From Filobasidium wieringae (Eukaryota; Basidiomycota; Tremellomycetes; Filobasidiales; Filobasidiaceae), in the NCBI GenBank assembly GCA_001600055.1, contig BCIV01000007.1, positions 124,001-188,000 on the forward strand: DNA of 64,000 nucleotides, written 5' to 3'. The notes beneath the pieces were generated by a model, which worked only from the letters and a program-made list of their open reading frames with translations, was not told where the DNA came from and searched no databases. The position numbers were made by a program, and so were the translations under genes. Of the stretch, positions 25,653-37,478 are shown one piece after another; within the stretch, counting starts at the first letter, position 1; the number at the start of each line of letters is the position of its first letter.

Positions 25653-26299
25653 AGGATGAGGTCGAGATGATGCAAGATGCTCAAGGAACAGTCCCTCGCA
25701 ATCAGAGGATTCTAGAGGCGGAACCCTGCCTCTGATAGTCTTGCACAGAAAGGGTTATAATGAAGCAAGGTCGGTTTGAAGGAGTAGAGACTGGAATGAC
25801 ATTGTAAATACCGGAAGCTTCAAACCGGAACGAGCTGCTTACGTCACCGCGTTGACGTCGCCAAACCTCCAACAATGTCCCGGATCATGGCTCCTATACA
25901 TGTTACTCAAGCCGGTCGCTAACACGAATAGAAGCAGGAAGATCTTGGCCTGCTTGGTATGGTCAACAGGTTTCAGATTTTCTAACCTAGGATCCAGCTG
26001 CTACCCATTCAGGAGCAATACGGCGGTACACGGACAAATGCCACTAAATCTTCCACTAGAGAGTCATAACAAGAAATTCTACATCTAATTACATCTAAGG
26101 TAAATGAGGGCGCAAGGCGTAAGGTCGTGGTGTTGATACAGTATTATAGGTCGGATCGTGATGTTCGTCTGCGCGTGATAAGTCGGTGATCATGACTTTA
26201 TGATGATAAGGTTTGAGGCTGATGGAAGGAGAAGACGAGGTGAGCGACTGTCAAGGTAAGAAGGATCGTTGCGGAACTTACGATAAGGGATAAGGGTAA
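25653..26299. other. Intergenic
   Basis: This is upstream of the disordered-protein gene and downstream of the four-span membrane protein gene. No domain-bearing frame, RNA gene or repeat is visible. Confidence 0.4.
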
Positions 26300-27187
26300 T
26301 CATACGATCTCCTTTCCTTCCTTAACTTCAGCTGCCTCCACCTTCTTTCCCGTCCCGTTGCTACCGGCAACAGGGCTGACGGTAGGTCCTCCTCCCCTCT
26401 TGGGATCCTTGAGTTTCTCGTCGTGCCAATTGTAACCGGGGGATCCAGGGACGGAAGAACCAACGAGGTTGGTCTCCGACGGGGAGTAAGGAGGAGTTCC
26501 TGGGGTCTGAGCGAGACGGGCGGCGAGTTCTGACCTAGTCCAGGGTCCGTTACGCTCAATATAGGCGTCGGATTTCCAGAGGACGATGGTCGATGCGATA
26601 CAGGCAAGGAAACCGGGCCAGATAAAGGCGATGGAGACTTTGATGAGGGTGTTGTCCATATAGTTCAAAGGATCTTTGCCGTTCTCCGCAATGTATCGGT
26701 CGATAGCGGCGGCCTGTTCGGGGGTTCCTCGAATGGCGGAACGGTGGGTTGCGAAGATGACGGTCATGGCGATGGCGGAAGCGAGGGTGGTGAAGATGGT
26801 AGAGATGGCGGTCCACTTGTAGGCGTTTCGGATCCCACGATCTTCCCTTCGTTCGGGCCAGATCAGGTCGAAGAAAAAGGCGGCACCAAAGATGAAAGCG
26901 ACGTAGATCCCGTTGAAGATGTTGTAACTAGCGACTCCGATCCAGTCCCCACTCCATTCACCCGCTCCATCCCCCAGGCCCAACCTTTTGATGTCCTTGG
27001 ACTGATCTCGGTAGTTTGACAGTGCGGCGGTTCCGACTGATTCGGAAATGACACACAAGATCATGGCGAGTTGGTAGACGATGAACTTGGTTCGTCGAAG
27101 GTGGTAGACCTTGTTCCACATGTAGGACGAGGCGAACTTGCGTGGGTGGATCTCGCCGAGGTTGAGACCCCAGATGGTAGGTGCCAT
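26300..27187 (-). CDS. Four-span membrane protein of unknown function
   Basis: An intronless frame of 295 codons from ATG 27187 (MAPTIWGLNLGEIHPRKFASS) has four hydrophobic segments: about residues 38-60 (FIVYQLAMILCVISESVGTAAL), 90-115 (IFNGIYVAFIFGAAFFFDLIW), 123-147 (WTAISTIFTTLASAIAMTVIF) and 182-206 (VSIAFIWPGFLACIASTIVLW). A Thr/Ser/Pro-rich cytosolic tail follows. The layout resembles MARVEL- or Sur7-like tetraspanning fungal proteins, but I see no signature to assign either. The frame upstream of this ATG starts only with a non-ATG codon or a distant ATG in the 5' leader. Codon use is C-rich like CBF5, suggesting good expression. Lack of introns is unusual among its neighbours. Confidence 0.72.
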   Translation of the reverse strand: MAPTIWGLNLGEIHPRKFASSYMWNKVYHLRRTKFIVYQLAMILCVISESVGTAALSNYRDQSKDIKRLGLGDGAGEWSGDWIGVASYNIFNGIYVAFIFGAAFFFDLIWPERREDRGIRNAYKWTAISTIFTTLASAIAMTVIFATHRSAIRGTPEQAAAIDRYIAENGKDPLNYMDNTLIKVSIAFIWPGFLACIASTIVLWKSDAYIERNGPWTRSELAARLAQTPGTPPYSPSETNLVGSSVPGSPGYNWHDEKLKDPKRGGGPTVSPVAGSNGTGKKVEAAEVKEGKEIV

Positions 27188-27833
27188 TTTGATTGATTGA
27201 TTGATGTGAAAGGAGGGTATGTAGGGGTATGAAAGAGAGAGTAAAGTGCGTGTCTGCTTGTAGGATGTCAAGAGCAGTAAGAAGTAGTGGTAGTGTTCGA
27301 GGTATCGCTGTATATATCAAGGAGCAAGAAGTAGCTGGGGGTAGCTGTGATCTGCGTAGTTTGCCAAGATTGGGGGGATGTTATTGTAGTTTCGGCTGTG
27401 ACTGAATTTGACGATCCACGCGTGGCGTAGTCATTCCCTCAACTTTTTCCTAGCTGTTCCCGTACCACAAGCCATCGCGTGTTCACGGTCTCCAAATAGA
27501 TTTATAAGCGGGCCGACGTCATCCTGCACGACGCTCCTTCCATTCTATTCCCCGTAGCTCGCTCGTACGTTCGGTGACTCGCGCGCCGGCGGTGACGGAC
27601 TGACATCATCAACCGCCACGGTCTCGGTGAACAGCATCATCGCTCTCAAAGCAAGTTTCAGTTCCGGGGCGACGTTTCATCGTTCACCACATGCCGAGCC
27701 CTGACTCGCGGGGCCCGGTCCACTCCATCTATCTCCTCGTGTCATTATTATGATTATAATTCGGCTTGGGCTGCCTTGTAGTTGAATATCATACAACCCT
27801 CCATCCTCAGACGAACAACAACGACCGTCCTGT
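27188..27833. other. Intergenic, promoter of the four-span membrane protein gene
   Basis: This region between two minus-strand genes shows only short shadow frames. No further element is recognised. Confidence 0.4.
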
Positions 27834-30100
27834 TCAAATCTTACGAGAATCCTTCTCTCCATCACCGATCGCAACGGGACGTTCAATCTCCATGCTTCGA
27901 TCCTCAAAGGACTGCCTCTCTTCACCCATCAAAGAGACGTCCCAACCCTGACTGGCCAAGTACGTTCGGAACCGGCTGTCCTCGAGTTGAATGGTATCCT
28001 GACGGATGTTGGGGACGAAGAAGAGGGCGATGACGGCGGAAAGGATACAGAGCGATGAGGAGACGTAAAAGGGGTATTGCGCGGATTGAACGTCGTTACC
28101 ACCGGCATCCTGGATGTAGGGGAAGACGCTATCACCAAGGTCATGGTATTAGCATCCGATCATCCTGGATCTGCAAAGCACTCTCCGGTGCTCACTAGGT
28201 TCCAACAAAAGCCCCAATCTTTCCGATCGCAGCGGCCAGCCCATAGTACTGTCCACGAATCGCCGTCGAACTCGTCTTGGCAGCAAGAAGACCCTGAACA
28301 AACACGACCATCGAGAAAGTCAACCACCGAGCTGATCAGTCCCAAGTCATCTCGTACTGACGATTTGATCACCAGGTCCAAACTCTCCAAGAGTCAAGAA
28401 GATTCCGTACCTAACCATCCATCAGGTGCTCAGTCCATGGCTCAGTGACGATGGAGCCAACAACAACCGAAACTCACACAGTACAGAAAGCTCCGACGTT
28501 GGAAGGACGAGCGAGCGTATCGTACAATCCCGACATGATGAACCCGATAACTCCTTGCAGGGTGACTCCGATGATGAGAGTGTACTTGGGACCGATCCAA
28601 TCGGCGACAAAGGCTAAAAATCGGGGGAACAAAGACGATGAGCGATCTACCCTGGAAGACGAAGCGGGGGTCGAGATTTACCTCCTGCGATGGTCCCGGG
28701 GATGTAAAACAGGTTGATGACCGTGTTCCAACCCAGGTTGACGGCGAGGGAAGAATCCGGGATGATGTTGGTCAAGATGGTAGATGAATAGATACCGAAA
28801 GAGTAAGCGGAGAAATCGTAAATGAACCAACTATCGGAATACCATCTCAGCAATCAATAACAAAGACCACAATCCCTATCAACCCGCCGCACTCACATGA
28901 GCGAAATCGCAAAGAACCTAGGTCCATAAAACTTCAGAGCCAACCAATAAGGGGTCCTGGCTCGTCGCATATTCTCCCTCTTGTAACTTTCCGGTTCGTC
29001 CAACTTCCATCGAAAGTAGATGAGCGAGAGGGGAGGGATGCAACCGATTCCGAGCATGATACGCCAGGCGGCACGGAGGTGGTCCTCTCCCGTTGCGCAG
29101 ACTACGACGTAGGGGACGAACTGGAGATGACAAGGGTGTTGTTCAGCTCGGGTTCATGCTTTGATCCGGAATCTCGGACGAGGATACTTACAGCACCGAT
29201 AACGAAACCCCAATCGATAGCGGTGTTACTAAACAGAACGAACCTACACAATCGCCACCCAGATCTTCAGCACATGCTTGGATCACTCTGAACCGTATAG
29301 CTTCACTCACCACCTATTCCTAGTCCCTGCTTTCAACTCCGCCGTGGATTCTGCAGCTCCTACACTCCCAGCCGGGTATTCTCCTCCAATCCCGATTCCA
29401 ACAAAGAACCTCCAAGCGGTAAGGAAGTTGAACATACTGACGGTTCCTCCGTTAATACCGTACGATCCTGCGGCGAGGGCGGTAAATACAAAGAGGATGA
29501 CGGTGGATACCATAAGGGACCATTTTCGGGAATACTTGTCGCTGTAGAAAGAGGTAGAATGCCAATGATCAGAAACTCAGTCCGGGTTGATATAAAAAGG
29601 CAGGCATTCGTACCTAGTATAACCGAATACAAGTTGCCCAACTACAGTTCCGACCTTTATTCGACAAGTCTATCAGCCAAGTGATCTTACGACTTGAAAT
29701 GTCGCAGAGCTGCACTCACGAAAGCGATCGACGACACGTTCTGCTTGGCCCTGGATTGAGTGTAGGTCGAACCGTAGATCTGGCTCAACAGGGTAGACAC
29801 AGACCCGATAACGCTGTGAGTAGTGGATGAATTGCCAATTAGCTATAAAATGAAAGGCTTCGTCTAGATCGACGACGTACTTGTTCACATATCCATCCTA
29901 TCCAGCCATGACAAGTTAGACCATTTCAAATTCATACGCAAGATTTTCCAAGAAACCATGCTCACCGAGAACAGCCCAGCTCCACAAGCTGCGACAGGCC
30001 AAATTCTCTGCCAGAACGACTTGTCATTCTCATACTCGTCTACAACGACGACATTCTCCTCGTGATCTGCCGAAGAACTTTTCTTCAAGCGTGAAAACAT
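27834..30100 (-). CDS. GIT1: Git1-type glycerophosphodiester/phosphate permease (MFS)
   Basis: Git1-family carriers import glycerophosphoinositol, glycerophosphocholine or phosphate across the plasma membrane by proton symport and are usually induced by phosphate starvation. The spliced protein starts [16 protein letters not shown], enters the first membrane span ([19 protein letters not shown]) and shows the MFS loop [30 protein letters not shown], the PESYKREN loop, the [22 protein letters not shown] segment and the family block [27 protein letters not shown], which is characteristic of Git1 rather than Pho84. About 12 spans and 530 residues are inferred. At least eight exons are needed, among them a 17-base exon (29881-29897, encoding DGYVN) that completes span 1. 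The tail is charged and cytosolic ([18 protein letters not shown]). Confidence 0.9.
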
Positions 30101-30766
30101 GATAAGCGTCGGCCGAGTATCAGTGGTTTGGTTGACGGACGGGCAAGGTGTTTGATGGTTATGATTTGTTCTCAGGGGGTTCTAGACGCAAGTACAGTTC
30201 TGCCAGGAGGACATGGAACAAAGAGTGGTTATATCTGATATCGACCTGATGAGAAGCAAAGCGATCCCTCACACGTGCCTCCCTACTCCATCGAGACCTC
30301 CGTCACTCTGTCCCATTCGGAAATCTCATCGTGAGCCCGTGAGAGCGGGTGCAACGGTCATATCCGCAAATCACAAAGAACGACGCGGGGCATTATCTGA
30401 GTTCTAATTGTGGCTACCCGAGGCTTCCAACCGAGATCACGTGATGCACAATGGAGCCAGGGATTCGCCTTCGCGAATTATCGAAACCCTGATTAGCTCT
30501 CAGTATCGCTGTATCGCACGTTCAAGGTTTCGCTCGACAACAAATAGAACGCAAACGTTCTTTCCGTAGTCTTGTTCAAGCACAGGTGTGGCCATTTGCT
30601 TGTAAAAGAACCGTCTTCAACTGTCTGGGATCGCCGGATATCCTCGTCGACGCCAGTGCCGCTCGGTCCCGAAAGTTGCGTGTCGGGAGGTATTGACTTT
30701 GTGTTTCAGGAAAAGGGGTCGCAAAACGGCTTGCCGATATATCCGATATGTCTGTGATAATGAACC

Positions 30767-31147
30767 TTGATTAGTGATCGCCTCTTGACGATTTGCTCGG
30801 CTTACGTGTACTCGAGCAACTCGGTTGCACACTGGGATTCTCACTATGTTGCGTCCCAACAGGAGAGATTGATTTCCAACATTATTGGCAAAGATCCTGC
30901 CGCATTTCTGGCTGCACCAGAGATCATCTATGAAATCGGCCTGATCTACGTGCAAGAAGTGGTAAAGGATATGCAGGATCTCTTAGAGATTGCTGTGAAC
31001 GATCTGGACAGGACCGATATGTTATCTGGTTCCACTATTCCCCCTGGCATGCAAGAGAAGAATTTTTTTCAGCCAGAAAAGAAGCATTCTAATCGAAATA
31101 TACCAGTCACTGAGAAAAGTGATCGATGTTTTCTCGATTATAATTGA
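30767..31147 (+). CDS. Orphan frame, 126 codons
   Basis: The frame encodes a plausible helical segment (ERLISNIIGKDPAAFLAAPEIIYEIGLIYVQEVVKDMQDLLEIAVNDLDRTDML) that looks like real protein rather than chance sequence. The true start and splice pattern are unclear, because the listed first codon is not required and flanking frames carry stops. No family is recognised. Confidence 0.25.
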   Translation: MISDRLLTICSAYVYSSNSVAHWDSHYVASQQERLISNIIGKDPAAFLAAPEIIYEIGLIYVQEVVKDMQDLLEIAVNDLDRTDMLSGSTIPPGMQEKNFFQPEKKHSNRNIPVTEKSDRCFLDYN

Positions 31148-31529
31148 AAGCAATCTAGACCACATCATGACAAAGGTGCGTCGCGAATAACTAATCCTAT
31201 CGTTGCTTGGCTGCGGCCTTGTCCCGTTGATTTTCGACCCGGACTGGACTACTGTCTTAACTTGCTTTGTCTTTATATTCTGTGCGAACTGCACGCCACT
31301 GAGCACGATCAGCCACAGGATCATAGAACTCATTATTGGCCGGTTTGAGGTTTCAGTGGGAATGATATCAATCTGACCTGTCAAGTTTCCTCGAAATATG
31401 TGACTTTAAACCCTGCCAATTATCCTTCGACTATCACTCCTTCTGTGTCAGGTACTTTTTTCTAGCAGTGCTTTCTTACCTGGATCTTTCAGAGTCGAGG
31501 TACTCGTTGCCATCCATTGATGCGCCACT

Positions 31530-32008
31530 TCACGAGAAGTTCGATACAATCGAACCCCGAGCGAGGAAGATGAGAACGACCCATCTGACCTATCTACGTA
31601 TGAACGAGGACTAGGTGGCCTTACGAAACGTTCGAGTGTTCGCAAGTAATGATATCGATCGAAAGTGGCCGACGTGTACTCTCTCGCGCGAGCGAAGTGT
31701 TGTTTCCTCACCTCCTGGAAGAGCATCGATTTAACAAAGGATAACACTGAGCTCGAGTTGACGAAAGATAATGTGACGAGGGACAACATTGAGTCGTTGA
31801 AGGATAACAACAAGTCGTTGGAGGATAACGAATTGTCTTCCTTTGAGCTTGTATAGGCTGTTCGTTTCAAGCTCAAGTCAAGTCAAGTGCCCATGATGAC
31901 ACCGAAGAAGCGGAAGCTTGCATCAGAGATCTGGAACTACGGGCCGAGGAGTTCAAAGAGCTAACGTTCCTGATGGAAGCCATTACCAATAGTATAGCCA
32001 TACTCTGA
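31530..32008 (+). CDS. Possible coiled-coil gene or remnant with KDN repeats
   Basis: Three plus-strand blocks look coding: an acidic piece (PSEEDENDPSDLSTYERGL), a repetitive piece with LTKDNTELELTKDNVTRDN and SLKDNNKSLEDNELS, and a helical piece (DDTEEAEACIRDLELRAEEF) ending in TGA at 32008. The first two can be joined by a GT-AG intron of about 78 bases, but the join between the second and third would need an intron of only ~32 bases, so the locus may be decayed or mis-modelled. No family is recognised. Confidence 0.2.
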
Positions 32009-32041
32009 GAGCATGGTCCATTTCATTGGCATATAACCGGC

Positions 32042-32548
32042 ATGTCTTCTCCGGCCTATACTCAAATATCTCAACCAGATCCTTCTTCTTCTACCTCTGC
32101 CCACGATTATTTCTGCATCGATCGACGATTCGAGTCTGTAAGGGCCACCTTTCCCTTTACAGCCTCATTCTCTTCGCTATCTGCTCGCTACACATTTCAT
32201 TGGGCGGCTGGCAAAGTCATCTCAACGTTTGAAGAATGTAGGGTTTTAAGCCCAAGTCAGAGACGGGATCTCGCTTCGACTCCGCTTTCCTTGCTCATCC
32301 CTTCAGTACTCCTGACATTCAAGACGCTTGCCTTCAGGATTCATAGCCTCTTGTTGCATTCGATATCCCTTGTGCGAACCGAAATTGGGGAGGCAGACAC
32401 GCAGGTGGAACGCTCACTTCCAAGCTCGCTCTGCGCCCAAGGCCCGTCGCTTCGTCTGGACGACACAGTTTCTACTCCTGTCGCTCGCGGTATGCACTGT
32501 TTATCAGCATCGTCAGAGATTCTGGTCGACAAGATTCTGGCAGTCTGA
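32042..32548 (+). CDS. Orphan frame, 168 codons
   Basis: An ATG-started frame (MSSPAYTQISQPDPSSSTS) runs 168 codons without introns. It has no domain, and an alternative frame over its 3' half encodes a membrane-span-like segment (FVWTTQFLLLSLAVCTVY), so the real exon structure, if any, is uncertain. Confidence 0.22.
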   Translation: MSSPAYTQISQPDPSSSTSAHDYFCIDRRFESVRATFPFTASFSSLSARYTFHWAAGKVISTFEECRVLSPSQRRDLASTPLSLLIPSVLLTFKTLAFRIHSLLLHSISLVRTEIGEADTQVERSLPSSLCAQGPSLRLDDTVSTPVARGMHCLSASSEILVDKILAV

Positions 32549-32934
32549 TTGCTCCTTGATGTGTGAATTGTCGGAGCGTTCATATTGGGTGCAGTGCTGG
32601 TGATACCCGCCAAATGCATCTCTTATCAGCGTGCCTTTACTGTATTACCACGCTGCTTGTACTAAACCTCTCAGAGCTGGAGCATCGCGGCTTGAGTAGC
32701 TCAGGTCAAACGGCAGGGGATAGCAATTCGTTCTTGCTAGACCCCTTCATCGAGTTTTGTCCCAGTCGCCTGCAGCATCATGCACTTCGTTGCGAGACAA
32801 CCTGCCACTGCCGATTCTGTGCGCCCTTTCTAGAGTTGAAACGGATGTCGATTCAATTCTCCTAGAGTATACAGCGTTATTCATGTAATATGTTCCCGTG
32901 GCACATGACAAAACTAAAGCCCGAAAGTCCTCGT

Positions 32935-33695
32935 TCAATCCTCCTCCATCTTGGCGTCCTTTTCATCGTCCTTGACTCCTCTGATGTAGAGAACGTTGTT
33001 GCATCTGTTGTTGATGAAGGATCGGGCATGATTTAGGGTGAGAGGAAGGATATAGTCGGTGTGAGGAAAGATGTGGAGATGAGGGAGAATAGGAACATTG
33101 AGGGAATTCATGATAGTAAAGAAGAGAAAACAACATATGATCAGCTTGTGTGCCGGTGATGTCGACGAAGAACGACACCCGTTCAGGAAGGCGGAAGGTA
33201 TCCGAATCGTTCCTAGCCTCGACAACCATGGGCTGATAGCGTTCTCTCCTTCCTGTCCTTCAGACAATCGATCAGGAAGACAGACACATACCGAATGAAA
33301 ACTTCTCCCAAAGCTCCGTTATTTTTACCATCCTGCCACTCCTCGGTGTTTGCCAGCTACATTGTTGAAGAAGCCGTTCGTTGGTCGGAAGGGAAATGTT
33401 GATTTGCGATTCCAGGACAGTAGGAAGACACGTTACAGATGTGACACAATTGCGTATAGGTCAATCTTTGCTTGGCACAGAGCATTCAAGCCGATACACG
33501 CACCTGCAAGTTCATGTATCCATCCGTGCTGACCAAATAACCCTTGTACTCCAACCCCCACTTGAGTCTCACCCAGACCTGCTTGCCCGTAAGATCTTGG
33601 AGGAATGGTTTTGGGTTGATAGGTTGAACCTGGGTAGCACAAGGTTGTCAGCCGACGCGCCGGGCAATCGTCCAAGGGAAACTTACTCCAGACAT
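32935..33695 (-). CDS. SMF1: Small nuclear ribonucleoprotein SmF
   Basis: SmF is one of seven proteins of the Sm ring on spliceosomal snRNAs. Four exons (33695-33687, 33629-33504, 33356-33292, 33004-32935) give 89 codons, close to the usual 86. The spliced protein reads [20 protein letters not shown], then the Sm1 motif [32 protein letters not shown], and the Sm2 motif [13 protein letters not shown] with an acidic tail, as in human SNRPF. The first exon carries three codons. The third intron (33291-33005) is 287 bases, several times longer than the others in this window. The gene is divergent from HEL2 with 384 bases between starts. The long plus-strand frames over it are shadows. Confidence 0.95.
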
Positions 33696-34079
33696 ATTGA
33701 ACTGATCTGGCTTGAGTAAGAGAGGTCGAGTGGTGAGGTGGCTTTCAAGGCGAAGGTATAAAGTGTGTATCAAAACTAAACAAGATGTACGCAAGTGCAA
33801 GTCGAAAACCAGGTTCACGTCGAGTCTCTGCTCAAAGCTTCCCGTTCGATGACTGCATCATATCCAGATCGAAACCGCTTGGTAGCACACCGATGTTGGC
33901 TGGATCTCGCTAGGCAACACATCTAGTGGAAGTGCGAAACGACCAGGCGACCAGCAACATCATCGTTATTTGCTAATAGAAACAAAGTAACAAATCGCCA
34001 CGCTTAAAGCTTATCCAGCACCAAGCTATAATTCCGCTACATCGCTATCGAATCTTGTTCCCAAGAAGCTTCTGCAAAT
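33696..34079. promoter_or_regulatory. Divergent promoter region, SMF1 (-) and HEL2 (+)
   Basis: The two start codons face away from each other across 384 bases with no gene between, so both promoters must lie here. I could not identify individual elements. Confidence 0.5.
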
Positions 34080-37000
34080 ATGGCTCGAAGAAGACAACAA
34101 TTCAACGCTTCTCTCTCCTCCTATTCTGGCAACGGACCTCAACCTGAAGCTAACGGAGATAATGCTGTCAACCAGTCTTCAGCGCCTCATCCTGTCAACA
34201 ACAATAATACAAGACGATTCGATGGTAATCAGCGCCAACGTCCTCCTCATATGTTGCACGGAAATGTGAAGACTACGGTCTCTTCGCACCCCATCCAATC
34301 TTCCCCATCCGGTACCTCGACCCCCGTTGCTCAGATCCTGGTCCCTAAAGACCCGAATGCCACTGAAGAACAAGAGGCCCACGCTTATGCTCCTCTTACT
34401 GAGAACGCAGAAGGCAAAGAGGCAGCTCAGTTGAGCGGGGATGAAGTCGATACGGACGATACATGTTTCATCTGTGCGGAGAAGATCAAATACTGGGCTA
34501 CTGGTGTTTGTGGACATCAAACGTGCCAGTAAGTTCGGCGGATCAGCGATTGAGCCCCCTACTTACGAGGTAGCCTAAGTATCGGGATTGATTGCGGCTC
34601 CATCTTACAGCGTTTGTGCAATCCGTCTTCGAGTGTTCTACAAGTAAGTTGTCAAGTAGAGAATACCTGAATTGAATACTGAACCTTGCTTCACAGGAAA
34701 AAGGACTGTACTTTCTGTAAAGTAAGCCTTAAGATTATGGGTACAATTAGACGCAACCTTATATGCTCTATCTCCATAGACATCGCTTCCCACTTTACTA
34801 TTCTCGTCTACTCCAGAAACTACATTCCCTACCCAACAGCCACCTGTTGGATCTGATCTGGAGGTGGGAGAGCTCGATGTTAAAGATTATCAATGGGTAG
34901 ATGCGAAATTGGGAGTGATCTTCGAGAGCGAGCAGATGGTAAGCAAGCGCATTTGGCTTTCAACCAGCACCGTGTACGCACGCTGATACCTAGATGTCAA
35001 TATAGATGGAAGACGTGCTGCTACTGTTGAGATTCAATTGTCCTTCTCCATCATGTGGTTACCAAGCGTCCTCGTGGGATTCTCTCGAAAAGCATACTCT
35101 TTCAGTGCATCAGGCAGTTCTATGCCATCTCTGTCGAAAGCAACTTTCTCGGTTTGCTCATGAGCAAGTCCTTTATCCTCCCCACCTATTGGCCTGCCAC
35201 GATCCAAGTCGGATCCCGCGAGGTCATAGAAGGCCCAAGATCAGGAACGAGAAGGAGGAAGAGATGGTTGCTGGATGGGGACCGCCGCATCCCATGTGCG
35301 AGGTAAGCCGTGCGAGGATTGAGTCCCAGCGTTCCGGAACTGACAAGCCATCTGAATTCAGTTCTGTCACGAAGCATTCTTCTCTTCTGACGAGCTGCTC
35401 AAACATATGCGTGTCAAGCACGAGGAGTGTTTCGTTTGCAAAGAGAAGGGCATGCGAGATGTTTAGTGAGTTCCGTTATCCTTCGCGTTGCGACACGTCC
35501 GCTGATTTCTTGTGGCCATGCACAGCTTCCAGAATTATAAGGGTCTGGCTGATCATTTCGGTCACGCCCATTTCCCTTGTACTGAGCAGTCCTGTTTGGA
35601 GCGAAAGTTTGTAGTCTTCGGTTCTGAGCTGGATTGGAAGGCTCATATGGTTGCAGAGGTAAGCATACAGATTACGATAACCTGCATACAGGCGCTGATG
35701 GTCAGTGCAATTTTAGCACAACAAAACCATGTCGGCTCGAGACAAGTATCAAGCCCGACAGCTTCCGGTCGATTTTGTTGCATCATCTTCCCTTGGTGGG
35801 GATTACAGCTTCATTCCGCCCAATCCTATGCCTAATCGTGAACAAGGCAGTAGCCGTGGACCTCGACATGTGCAGATGGAACCAGTGGGTCAGTTTTCGA
35901 GACAGACTGGTAGAAACCGGGTCGGTGCTGTCCAGCATCAACAACTGCCTCAACCTCCACGAGATGATCGTCACAACCGACGAGCTGGATTCGGTAATGC
36001 TTTGACGACTGACGAGACCTCGAACGGGAACAACAAGGGCAATTCCAAGAATGGAACTTCCACGCCCAGGATTGACGAAGCTGAGGAAATGTCGGCAATG
36101 CAGACAGAACTTTTGGAAAGGGTTGCTACCATGGTGGAATACTCTGAGACCAAATTGTCATCGTTCCGTCATGCGATTCGGTCATACAAGCACAATGAAG
36201 CTCCTGCCAGGGATTTAGTCGACACTGTCTACAGCGTGTTGAACCGAGATACCGAGGATACTTACAAAGTGGTCAGAAGGATCGCCGACACTATGAAAGA
36301 GGACGATGACAAGGTACAAGGAATCTTGGCTGCCTTGAATTCTTTCAGAATAGACGTGAGTTTGAGACGTGTCTTGCCGCTAACAGAGAATATTGCCTAA
36401 TGCTTCGCACCAACAGAGACAGAACGAGTTCCCTACCTTAGGAGGTCCCGCAGCACCTGCGATATCAGTAGGCGCTGGCTATTCCGGAATTGCTTCTGGC
36501 AGGGTCATCAATGCAAAGAGTGTCACAAGAACCGCAGGTTCTGCCAGTCAAGTTTGGGATCGAGTCGAGCGCGCAGCCACATCCGTTCCGGCGAGTAAGC
36601 CAAAGCCTGCGGCCACAACGAATAGCCGAGGTCAAGCTGTCCCAGGAGCTGCATTCCCTGCATTAGCGAGTACCTCTACGACCAAGGCGGCATCTCGACC
36701 CGTCAACGCTTCTGCTGGATGGGCTGCTGTTTCTGCTGGAGGTGCAGGTTCCTCTATAGCTCAACCGGTCATTCGGTCTGTACATATGCCTGCTGTTTCC
36801 AGCAAAAAGGTTGGACGTGCCCCAGCGCCTCCTTCCGCTGCGTCCTTCCCCAGTTTACCCTCATCTACGGTAACGAAAAATCGACCGGCAAACTTCGCTC
36901 GAGATGACATGGTCCGACGTATGAGGGGAGATGCACCCCCTCCTCCTCCAGCTGGATGGCAATCTAGCAGTGGCATCACGATGGATGATTACCAGGAAGA

Positions 37001-37082
37001 TGCTCGAACGGAGCCTGAAGGCAAGAAGAAGAAAAAGGGCAAAGACGTCTTGTTCACGCTCGGTCAGGCTCGCAATGCTTGA
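34080..37082 (+). CDS. HEL2: Hel2/ZNF598 RING E3 ubiquitin ligase of ribosome quality control
   Basis: Hel2 senses collided ribosomes and ubiquitinates small-subunit proteins to trigger ribosome-associated quality control and no-go decay. The RING starts near residue 127: CFICAEKIKYWATGVCGHQTC, continued after splicing by HVCAIRLR, then YKKKDCTFCK. Downstream are C2H2-type fingers: CPSPSCGYQASSWDSLEKHTLSVH, CHLCRKQLSRFAHEQ, CEFCHEAFFSSDELLKHMRVKH, CFVCKEKGMRD and DHFGHAHFPC. The C-terminal half has FPTLGGPAAP and FPALAST motifs typical of the family and ends LFTLGQARNA. About ten exons are required, including one of 25 bases (34697-34721) inside the RING. The first Met is the only reasonable start, followed by a low-complexity Asn/Gln-rich region. 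It shares its promoter region with SMF1. Confidence 0.94.
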
Positions 37083-37478
37083 AGGGTATGAGACGGACAG
37101 CAATCGCTATCAGCATGAGTAGATCCAGCTTTATGCAACTATGTGATATATACAACACGATTCGCAATGGACGATCCTTCGTCACGCTGATGATCGGTAC
37201 ATATAGCATTATAGTATTTCTAGTAAGCAGTAGTGGTGGTCTGCCCTGCTGCTCTCTTGCTCTTGCCATATGCGGTAAAATACTAAATGAAGTCGCGTCA
37301 CACGCGTCGGCGATGTGATCGCGTCGAATTGTTGAATCACTTGTCCAGCCTCTCTCCGATCTGATACATCATCGTAATTGTGTCTAAGAGCGTGCAACCT
37401 GAACCTACTTCAGCTGAGATCGGGCTCTGTCACAATCTTACTTATCTTTCCACTTGATCTATATCGAAGCTTTTCAAA
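37083..37478. other. Intergenic, promoter of REC8
   Basis: This is between HEL2 and REC8, both on +. Short frames in it carry no domain and no further element is seen. Confidence 0.4.

Larger units (their letters stand above)
30101..32934. other. 2.8 kb stretch without a confident gene
   Basis: This is the longest gene-poor stretch in the window. It contains three plus-strand frames described separately (30767-31147, 31530-32008, 32042-32548) and several minus-strand shadows. No transposase, reverse transcriptase, terminal repeat or RNA gene is visible. The frames could be exons of fast-evolving genes or remains of decayed ones. Confidence 0.5.

Noticed and set aside
31448..31876. 142-codon minus-strand frame
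   Set aside because: It is antisense to the KDN repeat block; neither is proven, but the plus-strand blocks look more protein-like, and no minus-strand domain is visible.
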